Source: an uncultured Selenomonadaceae bacterium
Lineage (GTDB): Bacteria; Bacillota; Negativicutes; Selenomonadales; Selenomonadaceae
Assembly: GCA_905235685.1 (NCBI GenBank)
Contig: CAJOMO010000009.1
Coordinates: 1 to 64,000, forward strand
Length of the DNA: 64,000 bases
Direction of reading: 5' to 3'
The position numbers and the translations under genes were made by a program. The stretch's first letter is position 1; every line of letters starts with the position of its first letter. The notes beneath the pieces were generated by a model. The model had not been told where the DNA came from. It saw only the letters and a program-made list of their open reading frames with translations, and ran no database searches. Positions 44,580 through 54,415 of this stretch are shown here, in pieces.

Positions 44580-45467
44580 TTACACCTTTTCATGAGTATT
44601 TTTGCCGAAAAGTCCGGTCGGCTTGATTAACAAAACCAAAATCAGAATTGCGAACGCCGCCGCGTCTCTGAAAGTCGAAGATAAAAAGCCCGCAACGAGC
44701 GCCTCAATCACGCCCAAAATTATTCCGCCGACAACCGCGCCCGGCAAAATTCCTATTCCGCCCAATACCGCCGCCACGAACGCCTTCAAGCCTGGCATTA
44801 TTCCCATAAGCGGATCGATTGTGTTGTAGTAGACGCCGACCAGGACGCCCGCCGCTGCCGCCAAACTTGAGCCGATAAAAAATGTCATCGAAATTACTCT
44901 GTCCGCGTCAATTCCCATGAGCTGCGCTGTCTCCGTGTCGAAACTTGCCGCGCGCATTGCTTTGCCCAATTTTGTTTTCTGCACAATGTACGTTAAAAGC
45001 GCCATCAAAATTATTGTTATCGCGAAAATCAAAACTTGTTGCCCGTTGATTATGAATCCGCCCGCGTTGAAAGAAATATTTCCAATGACGTCGGGGAAAG
45101 TCCGCGGCGTCGGTGTCACGAAGTACATTCCGGTATATTCAAGGAAAAATGACACGCCAATTGCCGTGATTAAAATCGAAATTCGCGGCGCGTGCCGGAG
45201 CGGTTTGTACGCCAATTTCTCAACGACCATTCCCAATAAGCCCGTGACGAACATTGAAATTAAAAGCGCGGGCAAAATCGGTAAGCCCGCCGCCGTCACG
45301 CCGAAAAATCCCAAATACGCGCCAACCATATAAATGTCGCCGTGCGCAAAATTTATCAGCTTGATAATTCCGTAAATCATTGTGTAGCCCAGCGCGATTA
45401 GTGCGTAAATACTGCCCAGACTTACGCCGTTTATCAGCTGCTGAATCAGTTGGTGAACAAAATCCAT
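44580..45467 (-). CDS. livH: Branched-chain amino acid ABC transporter, permease LivH
   Basis: 295 residues, about eight membrane segments, with YALIALGYTMIYGIIKLINFAHGD and GLKAFVAAVLGGIG. First gene of livHMG. No LivK binding protein lies beside it; the divergent gene encodes a polar amino acid binding protein of another family. GGAGG precedes the ATG. Confidence 0.94.
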   Translation of the reverse strand: MDFVHQLIQQLINGVSLGSIYALIALGYTMIYGIIKLINFAHGDIYMVGAYLGFFGVTAAGLPILPALLISMFVTGLLGMVVEKLAYKPLRHAPRISILITAIGVSFFLEYTGMYFVTPTPRTFPDVIGNISFNAGGFIINGQQVLIFAITIILMALLTYIVQKTKLGKAMRAASFDTETAQLMGIDADRVISMTFFIGSSLAAAAGVLVGVYYNTIDPLMGIMPGLKAFVAAVLGGIGILPGAVVGGIILGVIEALVAGFLSSTFRDAAAFAILILVLLIKPTGLFGKNTHEKV

Positions 45468-45497
45468 ACGATGACCTCCAAAAAATTTCTCGCGCAG

Positions 45498-45526
45498 ATT
45501 TTAACTTTTTATTTATGCAATGTCAC
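45498..45526 (-). promoter_or_regulatory. Promoter of livHMG
   Basis: GTGACA and TAAAAT are 17 bases apart on the minus strand, about 30 bases upstream of livH. Confidence 0.6.
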
Positions 45527-45620
45527 GCTTTATTTTTTGCAGGAATAACGAATCGAATTGCCGAATATTACCGCAACGAATTTACAACTAATTTTCATAA
45601 ACGGAAGGATGTTTACCAAA

Positions 45621-46418
45621 ATGAAGAGATTTTTTCTGATGGCGTTGCTACTTTTGTCAATGGTTTTAACGGGTTGCGGTGGCGGCGGCGATTCGGGCGG
45701 CTCTGCTGACAGCAAGAAAATTGTTATCGGGCTTGACGACGAATATCCGCCGATGGGTTTCAAAGACGAAAACAATCAAATTACGGGCTTTGACGTGGAT
45801 TTGGCGAAAGAAGCGGCAAAACGCCTCGGCAGCGAAGTTGAATTTAAAGCTATCGATTGGAGCAGCAAAGAGGCCGAATTGAAGTCCGGCAGAATCGATA
45901 TTCTTTGGAACGGTTTGGACATTACGCCCGAACGTCAAGAAAATATGTTGTTCAGCGCGCCGTACATGGACAATCGCCAGGTGATTTTCGTACGCGTGGG
46001 CGACGACCAGGGAATTACTTCAGAGGCTGATTTGGCGGGCAAAGCTGTTGGTACTCAATCCGGCTCAACCGCTGAAGCTTACATTACCGGCAACGAAAAT
46101 TTGTTGAATACTTTTGCCGAATTTAAAACCTACGGCGATTATATCAGCGCGTTTATGGATTTGGAAAATGGCAGACTTGACGCGCTCGTTTGCGACGAAA
46201 TTGTCGGGCTTTACAATATGTCGAAACAGCCCGGCAAATTTGAAGTGCTGAATATCACGGTTGGTCCTGTCAGCGAATTTGGAATTGCCTTTGCCAAAGA
46301 AAATACGGCTCTGCGCGATAAAGTTCAAAAAGTTTTCGACGAAATGGTTGCAGACGGCACGGCGGCGAAAATTTCTGAGCAATGGTTTGGTACAAATTTA
46401 ATCAAAGCTAAGAATTAA
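45621..46418 (+). CDS. Polar amino acid ABC transporter, substrate-binding lipoprotein
   Basis: 265 residues from the ATG at 45621: MKRFFLMALLLLSMVLTGC is a lipoprotein signal peptide, with Cys19 as the lipid anchor. The mature part is a family 3 solute-binding protein (EYPPMGFKDENNQITGFDVDLAKEAAKRLG, GTQSGSTAE). Likely binds glutamine, cystine or a similar amino acid. Start codons upstream in the same frame at 45609 and 45558 lack a well-spaced site. Four bases separate it from the permease; the ATPase subunit is missing here. Confidence 0.93.
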   Translation: MKRFFLMALLLLSMVLTGCGGGGDSGGSADSKKIVIGLDDEYPPMGFKDENNQITGFDVDLAKEAAKRLGSEVEFKAIDWSSKEAELKSGRIDILWNGLDITPERQENMLFSAPYMDNRQVIFVRVGDDQGITSEADLAGKAVGTQSGSTAEAYITGNENLLNTFAEFKTYGDYISAFMDLENGRLDALVCDEIVGLYNMSKQPGKFEVLNITVGPVSEFGIAFAKENTALRDKVQKVFDEMVADGTAAKISEQWFGTNLIKAKN

Positions 46419-46422
46419 TTCA

Positions 46423-47067
46423 ATGGAAAAATTTTTAAACATGACGCTCCTGATTTTGCAGGGCGCAGAAGTTACTTTGACAATTTTTTTGGTAACATTG
46501 GCGTTGAGCGTGCCAATCGGCGGGTTGGCGGCTTTGGGGCGAATTTCAACCTTCGCGCCGCTAAGATACGCGATGGAATTTTACGTTTGGATAATGCGCG
46601 GAACGCCGCTTATGTTGCAGTTGCTGTTCGTGTATTTCGCGTTGCCGATGGTTGGAATAAGACTGCCGGATTTTGCGGCGGCGCTTTTAGCCTTCACGAT
46701 GAACTACGCGGCGTATTTCGCAGAAATCTTTCGCGCAGGAATACAGGCGATACCCAAAGGGCAATATGAGGCGGCAAAGGCTTTGGGCTTAAAACATTGG
46801 CAAATGATGCGCTACGTAATTTTCCCGCAAGTTTTACGCGTGGTACTGCCGCCAATTTCCAACGAAACAATAAATTTGGTCAAAGACACTTCGCTGATTT
46901 ACATTTTGGCGATGAATGATTTGTTGCGCGTGGCGCGAACAATTGTGCAGCGCGAATTTGATATGACGCCGTTTGTGATAGCCGCGGCATTTTACTTGAT
47001 AATGACGGCGCTATTGACGTGGATTTTCAAAAAACTTGAGCAGCGTTATGGTTCATATGAAACTTAA
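46423..47067 (+). CDS. Polar amino acid ABC transporter, permease
   Basis: 214 residues, about five membrane segments, with the permease signature EAAKALGLKHWQMMRYVIFPQVLR and FRAGIQAIPKGQYEAA. Works with the binding protein upstream. The matching ATP-binding subunit, which usually follows, is absent; an amidase gene follows instead, so a shared or distant ATPase is needed. Confidence 0.93.
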   Translation: MEKFLNMTLLILQGAEVTLTIFLVTLALSVPIGGLAALGRISTFAPLRYAMEFYVWIMRGTPLMLQLLFVYFALPMVGIRLPDFAAALLAFTMNYAAYFAEIFRAGIQAIPKGQYEAAKALGLKHWQMMRYVIFPQVLRVVLPPISNETINLVKDTSLIYILAMNDLLRVARTIVQREFDMTPFVIAAAFYLIMTALLTWIFKKLEQRYGSYET

Positions 47068-47086
47068 TTTGATGAGGAGGCTTTGT

Positions 47087-48370
47087 GTGGTTAAGAAAAT
47101 ATTGGCGGGTCTCCTCATTTTTATTTTAATGAGTTCGACAGGTGAGGCGGCGGCGAATTTGACAAACAAAACTGAAGTTAAAAATTTACGCTACAGCGTT
47201 GAGCCAGGCAAAGTTAGAATCGTTTTGGATATGAGCAGGCAAGTCGAGTACACGGAATCTTATCTGGAATATCCTTCGCGGCTGATTGTTTCTTTCAAAA
47301 ATACCTGGATTAACGTCAAAAAGATGAAGAAAGACATTGAGATAAATTCTTCGGCGGCAAGCAGAATCAAAGTCGCGCAGTACGACCCCTCGACAGTTCG
47401 TGTGGTTATCGAAACAATTTCCGCCACAAAACTTTTTTGGCTAAGCGGCGGACCCAGCGGGCAAAGATTTGTCATTGATTTAACAGATCCAAATTTTGTA
47501 CCAGAGCCCGAGCCTGAGCCCGAAATTGAAATTGACAATCCGCCGGAAATTGAAAATCCAGACGAAGGCGAAATTGACGAGCCTTTTGTTGGCACGACCG
47601 AAAGTTCAACCGAAACTGAAGATGAAAATGAAACTCCCGCTAAACAGGACGACAAAAAATCCGACAAAAAATCCGGCAAGAAAACTGACAAAAAAACTGA
47701 CAAAAAAACTGATAAGCCGGATGAAAAAAATCCTGCCAGCGGAGATCCTTCGTTGACAGAACTTGATCAAGATTTGGAAGATATTATGCATTTGAAGGGC
47801 AAAATCATTTGCATAGACGCAGGACACGGCGGCGGCGATTCGGGCGCTATTGGACCAACCGGCGTTACCGAAAAATCCGTAACCTTGCGGGTAGCTCTGG
47901 AACTTGAGAAACTTTTGAAGGCTGAAGGCGCAAAAGTCATAATGACGCGGCACGCAGACAAGCAAGTTTCAGCCAAAGGCGATAGAGCCTCGGCGATTGA
48001 GGAACTTCAAGCGCGTTGCGACGTGGCAAATAAATCTAACGCAGTGATTTTCATTTCAATTCACGCCGACAGTTTCACCAACCCCGCGGCGCGCGGCACA
48101 ACCGGATATTATTTCGCGCAGAGCACCGGCAACAAATCTTACAAATTGGCAGACGCGATTAGACGGGCGATTTGCGAACAACTTAGGACGCCGAGCCGCG
48201 GCACTAAATCTTGCAACTTTTACGTCGTGCGCCATACCGATATGCCCGCCACGCTGATTGAACTTGCTTTTATTTCAAATGCCGACGAAGAAAAACTGTT
48301 AGACTCCGACGAAGGAATTAAGCAGGCGGCGCAAGGAATTTTAGACGGCATTGAAGATTATTTTGGATAA
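47087..48370 (+). CDS. N-acetylmuramoyl-L-alanine amidase with AMIN domain
   Basis: Cleaves the amide bond between MurNAc and the stem peptide. 427 residues from the GTG at 47087, with GGAGG 6 bases upstream (an ATG at 47072 contains the site). Signal peptide (MVKKILAGLLIFILM...), an AMIN domain (about 30-150), a linker of Pro-Glu and then Lys-Asp repeats (DKKSDKKSGKKTDKKTDKK), and the amidase_3 domain with zinc ligands in IDAGHGG, Glu in VTEKSVTLRVALEL and SIHADSF. Exported, cell-wall bound. Confidence 0.93.
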   Translation: MVKKILAGLLIFILMSSTGEAAANLTNKTEVKNLRYSVEPGKVRIVLDMSRQVEYTESYLEYPSRLIVSFKNTWINVKKMKKDIEINSSAASRIKVAQYDPSTVRVVIETISATKLFWLSGGPSGQRFVIDLTDPNFVPEPEPEPEIEIDNPPEIENPDEGEIDEPFVGTTESSTETEDENETPAKQDDKKSDKKSGKKTDKKTDKKTDKPDEKNPASGDPSLTELDQDLEDIMHLKGKIICIDAGHGGGDSGAIGPTGVTEKSVTLRVALELEKLLKAEGAKVIMTRHADKQVSAKGDRASAIEELQARCDVANKSNAVIFISIHADSFTNPAARGTTGYYFAQSTGNKSYKLADAIRRAICEQLRTPSRGTKSCNFYVVRHTDMPATLIELAFISNADEEKLLDSDEGIKQAAQGILDGIEDYFG

Positions 48371-49405
<1,035 letters not shown>

Positions 49406-49424
49406 AAAATTATCCACCAAACAA

Positions 49425-49545
49425 AAAGAGGCGCTCAAGGATGAGCGCCCCCGCGTCGCGCTTGTCACGTGATGCGTGATGTGACAACCCGCGCCGCCCT
49501 TTTCTTTGCTAGGCGTTTCTTTTCAAGAAAAGAAATGCCGAACTG
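49425..49545 (-). repeat. Three-hairpin intergenic repeat, copy 5
   Basis: On the minus strand it begins right after the rpsT stop: arm A CATTTCTTTTC/GAAAAGAAA, the GCAAAGAAAA spacer, a B1 middle arm with an extra 7 bases in its loop (GTCACATCACGCATCACGTGAC), and arm C GGCGCTC/GAGCGCC followed by TCTTTTTG. So it doubles as the rpsT terminator. Confidence 0.85.
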
Positions 49546-49546
49546 A

Positions 49547-49813
49547 TTATGCAGAAATGGCATTAACTTTCAAAGTAAGTCTAGATTTTTTACGAGCTGC
49601 CGCATTTTTATGAATTGTATTATTTGCCGCCGCTTGGTCAATCGCTTTTTGGGCAGCCGGAAGAAGTTTTTTAGCTTCAGCGGCGTCATTTTTGGCGATA
49701 GCAGCCATAACGAGTTTTTGAGCCTTTTTCATACGAACTTTTTCGGCGACGTTACGTTCATGGCGTTTAGCATCGAGCTGCACGCTTTTTTTTGAGGATT
49801 TGATATTTGGCAA
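49547..49813 (-). CDS. rpsT: 30S ribosomal protein S20
   Basis: 88 residues from the TTG at 49813: MPNIKSSKKSVQL, then a Lys/Ala-rich helical protein with TIHKNAAARKKSRL. GGAG precedes it by 8 bases. E. coli rpsT also starts with UUG and is autoregulated, so the rare start may matter here too (inference). The open frame extends to 49882 but without a site. Confidence 0.96.
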   Translation of the reverse strand: MPNIKSSKKSVQLDAKRHERNVAEKVRMKKAQKLVMAAIAKNDAAEAKKLLPAAQKAIDQAAANNTIHKNAAARKKSRLTLKVNAISA

Positions 49814-49853
49814 ATCGGACACTCCTTTCACCCAATTTAATTCAACGCAAGGA

Positions 49854-49882
49854 AGTTTAGCACAGTGGCGAACAAATTGCAA
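49854..49882 (-). promoter_or_regulatory. Promoter of rpsT
   Basis: TTGCAA and TAAACT are 17 bases apart on the minus strand, about 40 bases before the TTG. Confidence 0.55.
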
Positions 49883-50088
49883 GAAAAATTTAAGTTGAAA
49901 AAAGCAAACTTCGATATAATATTCGTAAGTGCAGAACGAATCTTACAAATAAAACTGATAAAAATTTCAAGGTCAGACGTAAAAATTCGTCGAATGGAGT
50001 TCGCAGCAGTGACATGGAGCGTCATAGAAAATCTGACCCCGCGGCGATTCAAATTTCGTCGAATAACAGCAAAGAAAGGTGATTTATT

Positions 50089-52383
50089 ATGATGCGTTCC
50101 CTGTTTTCCGGTGTATCCGGTTTGAAATCTCACCAGACGCGAATGGACGTTATCGGCAACAACATTGCAAACATTAACACAGTTGGTTTCAAATCCAGCC
50201 GCGTAACTTTTTCGGATATGCTTTCGCAAACTTCGTCCGGCGCGTCTTCTCCGAGCGATAATTTGGGCGGTATCAACCCCAAACAGATTGGTCTTGGTTC
50301 CAATGTTGCCAGCGTGGATATGATTTTCACGGACGGCTCGGCGCAGGCTACCGGTAAAAATACAGACGTTACAATTAACGGCAACGGGCTTTTCGTTTTG
50401 ATGAACGGCGACAATTACTATTATTCCCGCGACGGCGCGTTTGAATTTGACACCAACGGCAATTACGTTTTACCAGGCAGCGGTCTTTATGTTCAAGGTT
50501 GGAACGCCACCGAGGGCTTGCTCAATACAAATGCTGTTCCCGAAAATATCGTTGTCAAAGCGGGGCAAACCATGGGCGGCACTCAAACCACGACAGTTGA
50601 TTATTCCGGCAACGTCAATTCTGCTTCGCCAATTATCACGGCAATTTCTTACACCAGCGGCGGCGGCACGGCTGACCCTACGGCGGTTTTGGAATTTCGC
50701 ACTGTTTCCGAAATCAGAGTTCTCGACGCGCTGTATATGACTTACGATTCGCGCGTTATGACAACCACAATCACGGCAAAAGCTGAAGGCAGCACTGAAA
50801 CCGTTACACTTGGCGATATCACCGACGAATCGACTTCGGCGGCTTGGACGCCCACACACGGCACCAGATACGCCACAAGCGGCTCTAACGCCACGGTTAC
50901 TATCAACGATACCAATTACACTATCCAGCGCATTGACTATACCGTTGACCAAACCGTTACCACGCTTACAGACGATACTTACGTAACGTTTACTTTGTCG
51001 AACGGCAGCACGGTTACAGTTACGGCGGCGGCTACTGAAAATGGTTTTACCGCCGGTACTGCTTTTGAACTCGGCAGCGCCTTTTCCGATATTGCAACTG
51101 GCGATTCAGCTTTGCTTACCGGCGTTACTGAAGGCAATTTGACAACCAGCAACCTTGAGGCAACCATTACCAAAATTGAAGTCCGCGACAGTTTAAACCA
51201 ATCGCACACTTACCCCAGTTCAATCAGCTACAACGCCGGTAATACCGTTAAAGTTCAATATACCAACGGCGACCTAGAAACAATCACCTCCGGCACGTAC
51301 AGCGTCAATGAAACGATTTTTGACTCGGTTAATGTTGACGGCGTGAATGTCATTGCGGCAACTTTGACACTTAGCGACGGCTCAACTCAAAAAGTTACCA
51401 GCGGCTTTTATCAAAGAAACCACAGCGTCCCTATTACTACCATTGCAACGATTTATGACTCTGAAGGTAATTCGCACGCAGTCCCCGTTCTCATTGACAA
51501 AGACGCTTCAAGCTATGACGAAAATATTACTTCGGACGCGCTCACTCTTGCAAGGGTCGTTGACGAAGAAGGCAATAATATTAACTACACCACTTTGGAA
51601 GTTGAAACCGACGACGACGGCAATTTGACAAACTACGTAGTAACATTGAGCGATGGCACTTCGCAAAGCGTTGACGCCGACCAGGTTTCCTGGGATAATC
51701 GCTGGCGTGTATATATGTCGCCGACTGAAGGGCAGGCTGGTCCTACTTATAAATTCTCGTTCACTGAAGATGACGGTTCGACAATCAGCGGCTATTTGAA
51801 TGTTGTTATGGACGAATCCAGCGGCAACCCTGCTGACGGTGCGCCCACTTATGTTTATTACAATGAGGACGGTACTTACAACGCCTCGGCTACCCAGGGT
51901 TCGTCGCTGTATACCGTTTATTCGAATGGCAATGGTGCGTCCCCAACAACTTCTTCGTTTACTTTTGACGATACCACGCAGTACGCCGGAAATACCACCG
52001 TTTACGCCACCTCTGACGGCAATGCTTACGGTATCTTGACAAGCATTGAAATTGACGGCTCGGGCATCATTACCGGCTCATATTCAAACGGTATCCTTCG
52101 TACGGAAGCGCAAATCGCAGTCGCGCAGTTCGTCAATTCCGCCGGTTTAACTAAGGTTGGTACAAGTCTTTATCAAGCGTCAAATAACTCCGGTACTGCG
52201 AATATTAAAACTGTTGACGCGCTCGGTCTCTCATTAACGCCGTCTGCCCTTGAAATGTCCAACGTCGAACTTGCCTCTGAACTCGCTGATATGATCGTTA
52301 CACAGCGCGGTTTCCAATCCAATTCCAAAATTATGACTGTCGCTGACGAAATGCTTGAAACTATTATCAATACCAAGAGATAA
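50089..52383 (+). CDS. flgE: Flagellar hook protein FlgE (long form)
   Basis: Builds the flagellar hook. 764 residues. The N-terminal D0/D1 region SLFSGVSGLKSHQTRMDVIGNNIANINTVGFK and C-terminal VELASELADMIVTQRGFQSNSKIM are the conserved coiled-coil ends. Between them is a long beta-rich, Thr/Ser/Asp-rich insert (about 140-690), making the protein nearly twice the E. coli length. No other flagellar gene is in the window. AAAGGTG at 7 bases before the first ATG; a second ATG follows at once. A TATAAT lies at 49915-49920 in a leader of about 160 bases, without a good -35. Confidence 0.95.
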   Translation: MMRSLFSGVSGLKSHQTRMDVIGNNIANINTVGFKSSRVTFSDMLSQTSSGASSPSDNLGGINPKQIGLGSNVASVDMIFTDGSAQATGKNTDVTINGNGLFVLMNGDNYYYSRDGAFEFDTNGNYVLPGSGLYVQGWNATEGLLNTNAVPENIVVKAGQTMGGTQTTTVDYSGNVNSASPIITAISYTSGGGTADPTAVLEFRTVSEIRVLDALYMTYDSRVMTTTITAKAEGSTETVTLGDITDESTSAAWTPTHGTRYATSGSNATVTINDTNYTIQRIDYTVDQTVTTLTDDTYVTFTLSNGSTVTVTAAATENGFTAGTAFELGSAFSDIATGDSALLTGVTEGNLTTSNLEATITKIEVRDSLNQSHTYPSSISYNAGNTVKVQYTNGDLETITSGTYSVNETIFDSVNVDGVNVIAATLTLSDGSTQKVTSGFYQRNHSVPITTIATIYDSEGNSHAVPVLIDKDASSYDENITSDALTLARVVDEEGNNINYTTLEVETDDDGNLTNYVVTLSDGTSQSVDADQVSWDNRWRVYMSPTEGQAGPTYKFSFTEDDGSTISGYLNVVMDESSGNPADGAPTYVYYNEDGTYNASATQGSSLYTVYSNGNGASPTTSSFTFDDTTQYAGNTTVYATSDGNAYGILTSIEIDGSGIITGSYSNGILRTEAQIAVAQFVNSAGLTKVGTSLYQASNNSGTANIKTVDALGLSLTPSALEMSNVELASELADMIVTQRGFQSNSKIMTVADEMLETIINTKR

Positions 52384-52389
52384 ATTTAA

Positions 52390-52530
52390 TATCAACTTTC
52401 TTTTATCGTAAAAGAAAGTTGCAAAGAAAACCGCGGCGCGGATTGTCACATCACGTGACAAGCGCGCCACAGAGCCGCCCGTCCTGCGTGGTTTGCGTAA
52501 GCAAAGCATGCTCCTGGCGGCTTTTTATTT
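52390..52530 (+). repeat. Three-hairpin intergenic repeat, copy 2
   Basis: It starts 7 bases after the flgE stop. Arms A and B are nearly identical to copies 1 and 3. Arm C, GAGCCGCC...GGCGGCTTTTT, holds a nested 26-base insert with a small hairpin TTTGC/GCAAA; the T-run after it makes it a terminator. Nearly the same insert, inverted, sits in arm A of copy 4. Confidence 0.85.
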
Positions 52531-52534
52531 TCGG

Positions 52535-53341
52535 TTATGGGGTTATTACGCCGATTTTTACCAAATAATTGTATATGCCGCTGTCTTCGTTTGAATCTGT
52601 AACCGCCGCGGCTATCTCCTGTATTCGCGCAGGTGCATTTCTCATAGCCACACTCCGCGGTATGTACTGCAACATTTCAATGTCGTTGTAATTATCGCCA
52701 AACGCCACCGCCTCGTCCACCGTCAAGCCGTAATGTTTCAAAAGTACGTCAATTCCCGTTGCCTTCGATACGCTCTTGTCCATTATCTCCAGTAAATGCG
52801 GCGCTGACCTTACCACATTCAATTTTTCAAATGTCTGCAATTCACGCTCCATTTCCTCGCAAACCGGCGGCTCGCACATTACCAAAATCTTGTTCGGCAA
52901 AATCCCTGCGCGAATCAATTCGGAAAAATCGGCTATTTCCGCCCGCGCCGAAGTTATGTCAATTTCGCGCTGTACCCGCTTGTCTATCGCCCGCACGTAC
53001 CATTTACGCCCCGTGTAATAATTCACGCTGATATCCGACCACCGCGCCGCCATTTCCGCCAAAATTTTTTCTGTGTCCAAAGGCGGCATCTTTTTGTCGT
53101 ACAAAATTTCTTCGGCTTCAGTCAAAACCAGCGCCCCGCTGTAACTTATTACCGGTATTCGCGGCAAATTTATTCCGTCCGTTATCGGGTAAATCGCCTC
53201 CGGCATTCTCGCCGATACCAAAACAAATTTCAAACCCGCCGCCAAAATCTTTCGCGCCGCCCGCGACGTCAATTCAGTTACTCGCTTGTCGTCCGTCAAA
53301 AATGTTCCGTCAATGTCCGATAAAATTATTTTAATCGCCAA
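52535..53341 (-). CDS. Cof-type HAD phosphatase
   Basis: HAD superfamily hydrolase of the Cof subfamily, 268 residues. Motif I DIDGTFLTDD, motif II VSAR, motif III Lys in the KATGID region, motif IV GDNYNDIEML. Probably dephosphorylates sugar phosphates or flavin nucleotides; substrate not determinable. It is 13 bases after the metallophosphatase. Confidence 0.9.
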   Translation of the reverse strand: MAIKIILSDIDGTFLTDDKRVTELTSRAARKILAAGLKFVLVSARMPEAIYPITDGINLPRIPVISYSGALVLTEAEEILYDKKMPPLDTEKILAEMAARWSDISVNYYTGRKWYVRAIDKRVQREIDITSARAEIADFSELIRAGILPNKILVMCEPPVCEEMERELQTFEKLNVVRSAPHLLEIMDKSVSKATGIDVLLKHYGLTVDEAVAFGDNYNDIEMLQYIPRSVAMRNAPARIQEIAAAVTDSNEDSGIYNYLVKIGVITP

Positions 53342-53354
53342 AAAAATCGCCTCC

Positions 53355-54056
53355 TCAATTGTCGCTTTGCCAAATTTCGCCCGTCAAAATATTTATGCAG
53401 GAAATTCGCCCACGCGGCAAAAATGAGCCGGTGTCCATCAACGTAATTTTATTCGGCAAACGAATCGGCACATACGGATCTCTATCTTCGACGCCTTCAA
53501 TCGTACCGAAATACGGCGTCGGCGTGTGTCCGCAAACAACTTCCGCGTCGCCGTAATAATTGTTGTAAAATTCTTCGCGTATCCATAGCAGCGAATCCGG
53601 CTCTTGATTTTCCAGAGGTACGCCAGGTTTCAAGCCCGCGTGCACGAAAATATATTCTTTGCCGTCAATGAACATTTGATAATAAAACGGACGCTTTTTA
53701 ATAAATTTCAGCGCCTTTATCAGAAATTCGGGATCATTTTGAAGCCATTCGTCCATTTCCGCCTTAGTCCGGTTGCCGCCGTTTGGTATCCAAATTGCCG
53801 ATTCAAAAGTCTGCATTACGTAAAAAGTCAGCATCATCTGTTCGTGATTGCCGCGCAGCGCCACAACATTTTTCAGCTCGCTCATTTTCATAGCCCATTG
53901 CAGGCAGTGAAGATTTTCATTTCCGCGGTCGATATAATCGCCCAGCAGTATCATAAAATCTTGTTCGGGATCGAATTTAATTTTGTTAAAAACGGACGAC
54001 AGCCTGTCAAATCGCCCGTGAATATCGCCCATTGCAAAAATCCGATTGTACTTCAT
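53355..54056 (-). CDS. Metallophosphoesterase (serine/threonine phosphatase or Ap4A-hydrolase-like)
   Basis: 233 residues from the ATG at 54056, with GAGGTGA upstream. All metal sites of the calcineurin fold are visible: GDIHGRFD, GDYIDRGNEN, LRGNHEQ, and HAGLKPG and CGHTPTPYFG. The longer open frame (to 54194) runs into a tRNA gene and is not real. A TATAAT with TG before it at 54094-54099 is the likely promoter. Confidence 0.9.
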   Translation of the reverse strand: MKYNRIFAMGDIHGRFDRLSSVFNKIKFDPEQDFMILLGDYIDRGNENLHCLQWAMKMSELKNVVALRGNHEQMMLTFYVMQTFESAIWIPNGGNRTKAEMDEWLQNDPEFLIKALKFIKKRPFYYQMFIDGKEYIFVHAGLKPGVPLENQEPDSLLWIREEFYNNYYGDAEVVCGHTPTPYFGTIEGVEDRDPYVPIRLPNKITLMDTGSFLPRGRISCINILTGEIWQSDN

Positions 54057-54136
54057 AAAAAAAATCACCTCAACTTTTTTAACAGTTTCGGTGATTATAA
54101 CACATTTATTTGAGTTCGTAACGATAAATTTTTCAG

Positions 54137-54209
54137 TGCTCATTGAGGGACTCGAACCCCCGACCCCTTCCATGTGACGGAAATGCTCTACCAACTGGGC
54201 TAAATGAGC
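54137..54209 (-). tRNA. tRNA-Val (anticodon CAC)
   Basis: 73 nt. Acceptor GCTCATT/AATGAGC, discriminator A, CCA not encoded. The anticodon stem TTTCC/GGAAG encloses GTCACAT, giving anticodon CAC. The T-arm GGGGG TTCGAGT CCCTC is standard, and the D-stem GCCC/GAGC has one mismatch. It lies in tandem with a second tRNA-Val gene. Confidence 0.88.
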
Positions 54210-54217
54210 AAAAAAAT

Positions 54218-54294
54218 TGGTGGGGCTGACAGAACTCGAATCTGTGACCTCCTCGATGTCAACGAGGCACTCTAACCAACTGAGCTACAACCCC
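54218..54294 (-). tRNA. tRNA-Val (anticodon GAC)
   Basis: 77 nt with encoded CCA. Acceptor GGGGTTG/CAGCCCC, anticodon stem CCTCG/CGAGG enclosing TTGACAT (anticodon GAC), T-arm ACAGA TTCGAGT TCTGT. Eight bases upstream of the CAC gene, so both are made from one transcript. Confidence 0.93.
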
Positions 54295-54315
54295 ACGTTC
54301 CTTCGAACAAGGCGT

Positions 54316-54344
54316 ATTATAGCCGCTAATCTTCAATCTGTCAA
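54316..54344 (-). promoter_or_regulatory. Promoter of the tRNA-Val pair
   Basis: A perfect consensus: TTGACA and TATAAT with 17 bases between, on the minus strand, about 22 bases before the tRNA. It is back-to-back with the promoter of the HD-GYP gene. Confidence 0.9.
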
Positions 54345-54358
54345 GCAAAATTTTTGAA

Positions 54359-54387
54359 TTGTAATTTCTTATCATTTGAATTATACT
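54359..54387 (+). promoter_or_regulatory. Promoter of the HD-GYP gene
   Basis: TTGTAA and TATACT are 17 bases apart, about 29 bases before the TTG start. The -35 boxes of this and the divergent tRNA promoter are 14 bases apart. Confidence 0.65.
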
Positions 54388-54415
54388 GTCAAGCGTGAAG
54401 GAGGCAATTATCTTG

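Noticed and set aside
49865-50092. 75-codon open frame upstream of flgE
   Set aside because: No ribosome binding site, overlaps the rpsT promoter and the flgE start, and shows no domain. I treat the stretch as a leader with promoters.
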